From Bacteroidales bacterium UBA1410 (GTDB lineage: Bacteria; Bacteroidota; Bacteroidia; Bacteroidales; Dysgonomonadaceae), in assembly GCA_002305015.1 (NCBI GenBank), contig DBPW01000002.1, positions 1 to 64,000 of the forward strand: a stretch of DNA of 64,000 nt, read 5' to 3'. Position numbers and translations under genes: made by a program. Under the pieces are notes generated by a model. The model was given only the letters and a program-made list of their open reading frames with translations, had not been told where the DNA came from and did not search any database. Of this stretch, positions 61,086-64,000 are shown in pieces. Positions within the stretch are counted from its first letter, which is position 1, and each line of letters opens with the position of its first letter.

Positions 61086-61973
61086 ATGAAAAAAGCGTAT
61101 GTATTTCCCGGCCAAGGTGCTCAATTTGTGGGTATGGGAAAAAATCTCTATGAATCACACCCCTTGGCCAACGAGTTGTTTGAGAAAGCCAATGCTATTT
61201 TGGGTTTTTCCATTACGGATATCATGTTTAACGGCACCGATGAAGATCTTCGCCAAACCAAAGTTACCCAACCGGCAGTATTCCTTCATTCCGTTATTCT
61301 TGCCAAAACAATGGGTGATGAATTCAAACCCGATATGACTGCAGGGCATTCTCTCGGCGAATTTTCTGCTTTGGTAGCTGCCGGAGCATTATCTTTTGAG
61401 GACGGCTTGAAGCTGGTGTATAAGCGGGCTATGGCTATGCAGAAAGCTTGCGAGATGAATCCTTCTACGATGGCTGCTATTCTCGGACTACCGGATGAAA
61501 AAGTGGAAGAAATTTGCGCTTCTATCACCGATGATATCGTTGTTCCTGCCAATTACAATTGTCCGGGTCAAATTGTAATTTCCGGCACGATCTCGGGTGT
61601 AGAAAAAGCCTGTCGATTACTGAAAGAAGCCGGTGCTAAACGTGCGCTTCCCTTAAAGGTAGGTGGCGCTTTTCATTCTCCGCTTATGGAACCGGCACGT
61701 CAAGAACTTTCGGAAGCCATTTCCGTGACGCCTTTTTCCGCTCCGATATGCCCTGTTTATCAAAATGTTTCAACTGTTGGAGAAACCGATCCCGAAACCA
61801 TAAAGAAAAATCTTATCGCGCAACTTACCTCGCCGGTGAAATGGACGCAATGTGTGCTGCACATGATAGAAGATGGAGCTACCGAATTTATTGAACTCGG
61901 CCCCGGAAACGTATTACAAGGACTCATTTTAAAGATCAATCCGAATGTCATTGTTTCGGGTAGACAACAATAG
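61086..61973 (+). CDS. fabD: malonyl-CoA:ACP transacylase
   Basis: A 295-residue enzyme that loads malonyl groups on acyl carrier protein for fatty acid synthesis. VFPGQGAQFVGMG begins the domain; the acyl-serine is Ser89 in GHSLGEFSAL; the catalytic histidine is in GGAFHSPLM; and ELGPGNVLQGL is conserved near the end. Length is normal. No other fab genes adjoin it. Confidence 0.97.
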   Translation: MKKAYVFPGQGAQFVGMGKNLYESHPLANELFEKANAILGFSITDIMFNGTDEDLRQTKVTQPAVFLHSVILAKTMGDEFKPDMTAGHSLGEFSALVAAGALSFEDGLKLVYKRAMAMQKACEMNPSTMAAILGLPDEKVEEICASITDDIVVPANYNCPGQIVISGTISGVEKACRLLKEAGAKRALPLKVGGAFHSPLMEPARQELSEAISVTPFSAPICPVYQNVSTVGETDPETIKKNLIAQLTSPVKWTQCVLHMIEDGATEFIELGPGNVLQGLILKINPNVIVSGRQQ

Positions 61974-62031
61974 AATTTTGTTGATTAAGATTTATTAAAA
62001 AATATTGTTTGTTAAAATGGGAAAAGGAAAA

Positions 62032-62039
62032 TATATTTG
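62032..62039 (+). promoter_or_regulatory. -7 element (TATATTTG) of the DUF4919 gene
   Basis: Plus-strand TAnnTTTG, 26 bp before the start at 62066; it argues against the longer start at 62009. Confidence 0.5.
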
Positions 62040-62065
62040 CTATCATTATTAACTATCGACTCCAA

Positions 62066-62749
62066 ATGAAAAAAATCGTCTTTCTATTTTTTTTAACGAT
62101 AAGTGCTTTTGTTGCAAATGCACAGTCTTTTTCTTCCCATGCTCCCGATTATAAATCGATAAAGAAAAGTATCGAAAATCCTTCATCCGAATTTTATTAT
62201 CCCAACCTCATGGAGAGATACCAAAATGGCGATTCTTCCCTAACGAGAGAAGAGCGGAGTTATCTGTATTACGGGTATGTTTTCCATCCCGATTATATGC
62301 CGTTGGATACTTCATCCTATAATAACCGGTTGATGGAAACCCTTTCAAAAGAATCATTTACGAGCGTCGATTATGAAAAACTTATTGGTGATGCCGATGC
62401 ATTGCTGAAAGAAGATCCGTTCAACTTGCGGGCACTCAACATCAAACTGATGGTTTATGCTCAACAGGATAATGTTGCCGAATATAAGAAAGCGTTTGCA
62501 CAACGTAAAGTCGTTTTGGATGCCATTGTGAGTTCAGGTGACGGACTTTCCAAAAAGACGCCTTATTATGTAATCAACGTGTCGCATGAATATGATTTTT
62601 TGAGCAGTATAGGATATCAAGTCGTTGGCGAAGGTAAGATTACAGGTCATTATCATTATGTAAAGTTGGGGGAAAACAAATACGGTATCAAAGGACTGTA
62701 TTTCGATATAACGCCTGTTCTTGAGTATATGAGCAAACATAGGCGGTGA
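62066..62749 (+). CDS. DUF4919 domain exported protein
   Basis: A 227-residue exported protein of a Bacteroidota family of unknown function. A signal peptide (MKKIVFLFFLTISAFVANAQ) is followed by APDYKSIKKSIENPSSEFYYPNLMERY-like repeats of the DUF4919 type and a tetratricopeptide-like helical middle (KLIGDADALLKEDPFNLRALN), with a C-terminal beta part ending GLYFDITP. The start is chosen by the signal peptide and the promoter at 62032. Confidence 0.85.
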   Translation: MKKIVFLFFLTISAFVANAQSFSSHAPDYKSIKKSIENPSSEFYYPNLMERYQNGDSSLTREERSYLYYGYVFHPDYMPLDTSSYNNRLMETLSKESFTSVDYEKLIGDADALLKEDPFNLRALNIKLMVYAQQDNVAEYKKAFAQRKVVLDAIVSSGDGLSKKTPYYVINVSHEYDFLSSIGYQVVGEGKITGHYHYVKLGENKYGIKGLYFDITPVLEYMSKHRR

Positions 62750-62771
62750 AGTTTTTTGATATCGAAATAGT

Positions 62772-62801
62772 AAAGGGTTGAAGTGTTATTTTCAGCCCTT
62801 T
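62772..62801 (+). terminator. probable terminator after the DUF4919 gene
   Basis: aaagggttga pairs with tcagcccttt (one G-U pair) across a 10-nt loop; the T-run is weak. A second short hairpin gatgaaac / gtttcatc lies at 62826-62845. Confidence 0.5.
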
Positions 62802-62920
62802 GTTATTAGTCATCGACAAATTTCAGATGAAACAGCGGTTTCATCGAACAATCGGATAAATGCGGTTTAGATTATCTATTATTTTATTTATGTAATGTAC
62901 AAATTGGTTAAAAAAATCAT

Positions 62921-62926
62921 GGAGGA
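62921..62926 (+). promoter_or_regulatory. strong Shine-Dalgarno (ggagga) of the NEW3-domain gene
   Basis: ggaggaa lies 7-8 bp before the ATG at 62934. Such a strong site is rare in this window and decides that start over the in-frame ATGs at 62895 and 62919. Confidence 0.6.
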
Positions 62927-62933
62927 ATTTTTT

Positions 62934-64000
62934 ATGTCAGTACAAAAAAAGTTTTTAAGCTGTCAAGCACTCGTTTTGCTGGTTTTTCTTTCATTAAACA
63001 CAGTACCGGCTATGGCATCCGGTCAGGTTATTTTGTACACCCCTTATACAACTATTTCGGTTTCTCCCGGGGATGCAATCGAATATGCTGTTGATGTAAT
63101 CAACAAAAGCGACCAGGTATTTAATGGCAATATACGGATTAGCGGCATTCCCCGTACATGGACTTACACTTTAAAAGGAGGAGGTTATACGGTCAGTAGA
63201 ATTGCCGTGCTTCCTGATGATAAAAAGACGTTGTCGCTGCGAGTGGAAGTGCCGTTTCAGGTCAATAAAGGGGCATATACTTTTCGCTTATCTGCTGGCG
63301 ATTCGGCATCGCTTCCACTCACGGTTAAGGTAACCGAAATGGGATCGAGCGAGACGGAATTTACTGCTGATCAGTCCAATATGCAAGGAAATGCCAATGC
63401 AACTTTCACTTACCGAGCTACATTAAAAAACAGAACCATCGATAAGCAACTCTATGCGTTGATGGCAAATGCTCCGCGAGGATGGACAGTTACCTTCAAA
63501 GCGGATTACAATCCGGTTACCTCTGTGGAACTTGAACCGAATACTACCAAAGAAATTACTATAGAAGTCAAACCACCCAAAGAAATCAAAGCAGGTACCT
63601 ATAAGATTCCCGTAAGAGCCGTCACAGGATCTACTTCGGCATCGATGGAATTGGAAGCCGTTGTCACCGGCAATTATGAGATGTCGCTCACCACACCCAC
63701 CGGTTTGTTGAGTACAAAAATTACTGCCGGCGGAAAACAGAAGATCGGGTTGACCGTTCGCAATACCGGTTCAGCCGATTTGACCGACATCGAAATGAAA
63801 GCTACCGCTCCGTCTAAATGGCAGGTAACGTTTGAACCCGAAAAAATCGATAAATTGGCACCCGGCAATGAAACTACCGTTTACGCAACCATTCAGGCCG
63901 ACAAAAAAGCCATTCCGGGAGATTATGTCGTTGAAATGAGGGCTTCTACACCCGAGACAACGTCTCAACTTTCATTTCGCGTTATGGTGAAAACGCCCTT
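62934..64000 (+). CDS. NEW3-domain exported protein (COG1470-like), 3' end outside the window
   Basis: An open frame of at least 355 codons that runs off the right edge. A signal peptide (MSVQKKFLSCQALVLLVFLS, cut near AMASGQ) is followed by repeated immunoglobulin-like beta domains. At about 85-330 the pattern of GNANATFTYRATLKN, PRGWTVTFKAD, SVELEPNTTKEITIEVKPP and its later copy GGKQKIGLTVRNTGSADLTDIEMKA with PSKWQVTFEPEKI fits the NEW3 domain found beside alpha-galactosidases and in COG1470 membrane proteins. In many Firmicutes and Bacteroidota such proteins are followed by an ABC-2 transporter; the next genes lie outside. Function unknown. Confidence 0.8.
   Translation, partial: MSVQKKFLSCQALVLLVFLSLNTVPAMASGQVILYTPYTTISVSPGDAIEYAVDVINKSDQVFNGNIRISGIPRTWTYTLKGGGYTVSRIAVLPDDKKTLSLRVEVPFQVNKGAYTFRLSAGDSASLPLTVKVTEMGSSETEFTADQSNMQGNANATFTYRATLKNRTIDKQLYALMANAPRGWTVTFKADYNPVTSVELEPNTTKEITIEVKPPKEIKAGTYKIPVRAVTGSTSASMELEAVVTGNYEMSLTTPTGLLSTKITAGGKQKIGLTVRNTGSADLTDIEMKATAPSKWQVTFEPEKIDKLAPGNETTVYATIQADKKAIPGDYVVEMRASTPETTSQLSFRVMVKTP

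Noticed and set aside
1..64000. tRNA or rRNA genes
   Set aside because: All intergenic regions were read for cloverleaf-like T-arm (ggttcgaatcc-like) and rRNA sequence; none was found. A covariance-model scan could confirm this.

Overview
The window looks like chromosomal DNA from a strictly or mostly anaerobic member of the Bacteroidota, most likely Bacteroidales (a Dysgonomonadaceae/Porphyromonadaceae-like genome; this placement is inferred from remembered family resemblance, not from a search). The evidence is a serine palmitoyltransferase for sphingolipids, a bifunctional fucokinase/GDP-fucose pyrophosphorylase, an LL-diaminopimelate aminotransferase, a lysine-type SerA, several families typical of the phylum (DUF3078, DUF4919, DUF4369-like, DUF5009), almost no Shine-Dalgarno sequences, and a Bacteroidota-type -7 promoter element TAnnTTTG that recurs ahead of at least 25 genes.

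Layout. Positions 1-1270 hold a decayed IS1182/IS5-type transposase with frameshifts and a large internal deletion. Positions 1341-4695 are a three-gene operon (HGSNAT/DUF5009-like membrane acyltransferase, Gfo/Idh/MocA oxidoreductase, sugar isomerase/epimerase). A repeat-rich 760-bp spacer follows, then a serine-type sulfatase (5459-6871); this part reads as a small glycan-processing locus. Positions 7025-8703 encode a metal (probably zinc) binding lipoprotein and its ABC ATPase, with no permease. Then comes asd on the minus strand and a long minus-strand operon: two tandem rhomboid proteases, a membrane-anchored EEP hydrolase, queD, queE and RNase Z.

The middle (14.7-35.7 kb) is housekeeping and stress functions: HU, RlmD, a GumN-like lipoprotein with ferritin, serine palmitoyltransferase, peroxiredoxin, IMP dehydrogenase, a DUF3078 outer-membrane protein, a recR-to-fmt minus-strand run that includes a ClC channel and TsaC, serC-serA, rubrerythrin, TcdA, ComM and a thioredoxin-fold lipoprotein lacking its CxxC.

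From 35.8 to 64 kb: a family 2 glycosyltransferase, a mutarotase with fkp, pckA, RNase P RNA (rnpB) immediately followed by yihY, an mlaE-mlaF-sufC-sufD-sufS run without mlaD or sufB, dapL-dapF, dnaG with a Na-export-like ABC pair, ilvE, a CYTH protein, PBP1A, a ROK glucokinase, fabD, a DUF4919 protein, and at the right edge the start of a NEW3-domain surface protein that runs off the window.

Functional themes: tRNA/rRNA maturation (rnpB, rnz, queD/E, tsaC, tcdA, fmt, rlmD), peptidoglycan and lysine precursors (asd, dapL, dapF, PBP1A), iron and oxygen defence (ferritin, rubrerythrin, peroxiredoxin, Suf), envelope lipids and glycans (spt, mlaEF, fkp, GT2, fabD). No complete mobile element, CRISPR array, phage region, tRNA or rRNA gene was seen. 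I did not find a clearly new multi-gene system; the most interesting items are the split Suf/Mla and Zn-ABC loci, the near-leaderless yihY behind rnpB, and overlapping terminator/promoter signals.
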